Of a stretch of DNA of 7,184 nucleotides, positions 6,352-7,184 are shown one piece after another. Under the pieces are notes generated by a model. The model saw nothing but the letters and a program-made list of their open reading frames with translations. It was not told the origin of the DNA and did not search any database. How positions within the stretch are numbered: position 1 is the stretch's first letter; every line of letters starts with the position of its first letter. Both the position numbers and the translations under genes were made by a program. The stretch spans positions 1 through 7,184 of the forward strand of contig CAMPHP010000144.1 in the NCBI GenBank assembly GCA_946885925.1. The letters are read 5' to 3'. The stretch is from an uncultured Litorilinea sp. (lineage in GTDB: Bacteria > Chloroflexota > Anaerolineae > Caldilineales > Caldilineaceae).

Positions 6352-7184
6352 TTAATCGTTCTTGACACCTGTTCCATCGCCAATCGATGGCGCGGGTATC
6401 AATGCTGGTTCGCGCTGTAAAGCCTGTCGCGCGGCCAGCGCATTGGTAACTGCCTCTTCTACTGTGGACGCCAGGGCTGTAAGATGGCCCATTTTACGAC
6501 CCGGGCGAGCACTGTGCTTGCCATAGAGATGCAGTTTTACACCGGGTATGGCGCAGGCTGCCGCCCAATCTGGCTCACCATTTCGCCATACATCACCCAA
6601 CAAGTTTACCATGGCTGCGGGACGAAGATATGTAGTCATGCCCAATGAAAGCCCACAAATTGCGCGTACTTGTTGTTCAAATTGGCTGGTCATTGCCGCC
6701 TCAATGGTGAGATGGCCGGAATTATGGGGTCGCGGCGCAAGCTCATTGATCAACAGGCGGCCATCATCGGCCCAAAAGAATTCTACACATAGCACACCAA
6801 CCACGTCCAACTTTTCTAACACCGCGCGCGCTAGCTCTACGGCTTGATCTGCGACTTCGGCAGGAATGCGTGCAGGAGCGATAGTGAGGTCGAGAATATG
6901 GTTGCGGTGGATGTTTTCAAGCGCGCCATAGTGGACGAAGCTACCATCAACACCGCGGGCTGCTACGACCGAGAGTTCGTGTTGGAAGCTGACAAAGGCT
7001 TCCAACACGCAGGGTTGGCCCCCTAATGTTGACCAGGCATCTGTGGCCTCGGAAGCTTGATCAATGCGAACTTGACCTTTGCCATCATAGCCAAAGGCTG
7101 CGGTCTTGAGCACGGCAGGCACGCCGATTTCGGTCAATGCCGTCTCTAGTTCGGCTTGGCTTGTGACGATGCCGAAAGGAGCAA
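6352..7184 (-). CDS. purK: N5-carboxyaminoimidazole ribonucleotide synthase, 5'-partial
   Basis: The C-terminal 276 residues are visible. The reading frame stays open to the right edge, and residues upstream of the in-frame TTG at 7137 (APFGIVTSQAELETAL) continue the fold, so that TTG is internal. About 100 N-terminal residues should lie outside the window, judging from the usual PurK length. The enzyme uses ATP and bicarbonate to carboxylate AIR to N5-CAIR, the substrate of PurE. ATP-grasp and family motifs, numbered on visible residues, are GYDGKGQ (31-37), ELSVVAARG (69-77), NELAPRPHNSGH (146-157), TSQFEQQVRAI (165-175), MVNLLG (191-196) and LHLYGK followed by RPGRKMGH (217-233). The YDGKGQ and RPGRKMGH motifs separate PurK from the related formate-using PurT. 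It stops with TAA 17 bases before purF. purE is commonly the neighbour and may lie beyond the right edge, but this cannot be seen. Confidence 0.95.
   Translation of the reverse strand, partial: APFGIVTSQAELETALTEIGVPAVLKTAAFGYDGKGQVRIDQASEATDAWSTLGGQPCVLEAFVSFQHELSVVAARGVDGSFVHYGALENIHRNHILDLTIAPARIPAEVADQAVELARAVLEKLDVVGVLCVEFFWADDGRLLINELAPRPHNSGHLTIEAAMTSQFEQQVRAICGLSLGMTTYLRPAAMVNLLGDVWRNGEPDWAAACAIPGVKLHLYGKHSARPGRKMGHLTALASTVEEAVTNALAARQALQREPALIPAPSIGDGTGVKND

Noticed and set aside
1..7184. A novel multi-gene defence, biosynthetic or mobile system
   Set aside because: All genes are assignable to purine synthesis, acyl-CoA metabolism or a surface-type propeller protein. There is no nuclease, toxin, transposase, phage gene or CRISPR array.

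Overview
The window suggests a bacterium of moderate GC content, plausibly Chloroflexota (Anaerolineae/Caldilineae-like). The reasons are a secreted-type SH3b plus TolB-like propeller protein, a fused ADP-forming acyl-CoA synthetase/GNAT protein, a 4Fe-4S type PurF with a long propeptide, and palindrome-rich intergenic DNA. This placement is inferred from protein style only, because no marker gene is present.

Layout: (1) Positions 1-1558, plus strand, hold the C-terminal 518 residues of a protein with two SH3b domains, low-complexity linkers and a PD40/TolB-type beta-propeller. Its start lies left of the window. (2) Positions 1559-1674 are a convergent intergenic region with one intrinsic terminator for each strand. 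(3) Positions 1675-4446, minus strand, encode a 923-residue acyl-CoA synthetase (ADP-forming) fused to a C-terminal GNAT acetyltransferase. It has its own extended -10 promoter and a structured leader. (4) Positions 4560-4797 are non-coding and rich in inverted and direct repeats. (5) Positions 4856-7184, minus strand, carry purK (N-terminus cut by the right edge) followed 17 bases later by purF, then a strong terminator.

The two purine genes form one transcription unit. PurF makes phosphoribosylamine, the first committed step of IMP synthesis. PurK carboxylates AIR to N5-CAIR later in the same pathway. The acyl-CoA synthetase/GNAT protein links acetyl-CoA, ATP and acetate balance with probable protein lysine acetylation. 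It is transcribed separately from the purine genes.

I see no mobile element, CRISPR array, tRNA, rRNA or defence system. The window looks largely like housekeeping DNA. The points most worth following up are the intact catalytic histidines in the synthetase/GNAT fusion and the repeat-dense 240-base gap.
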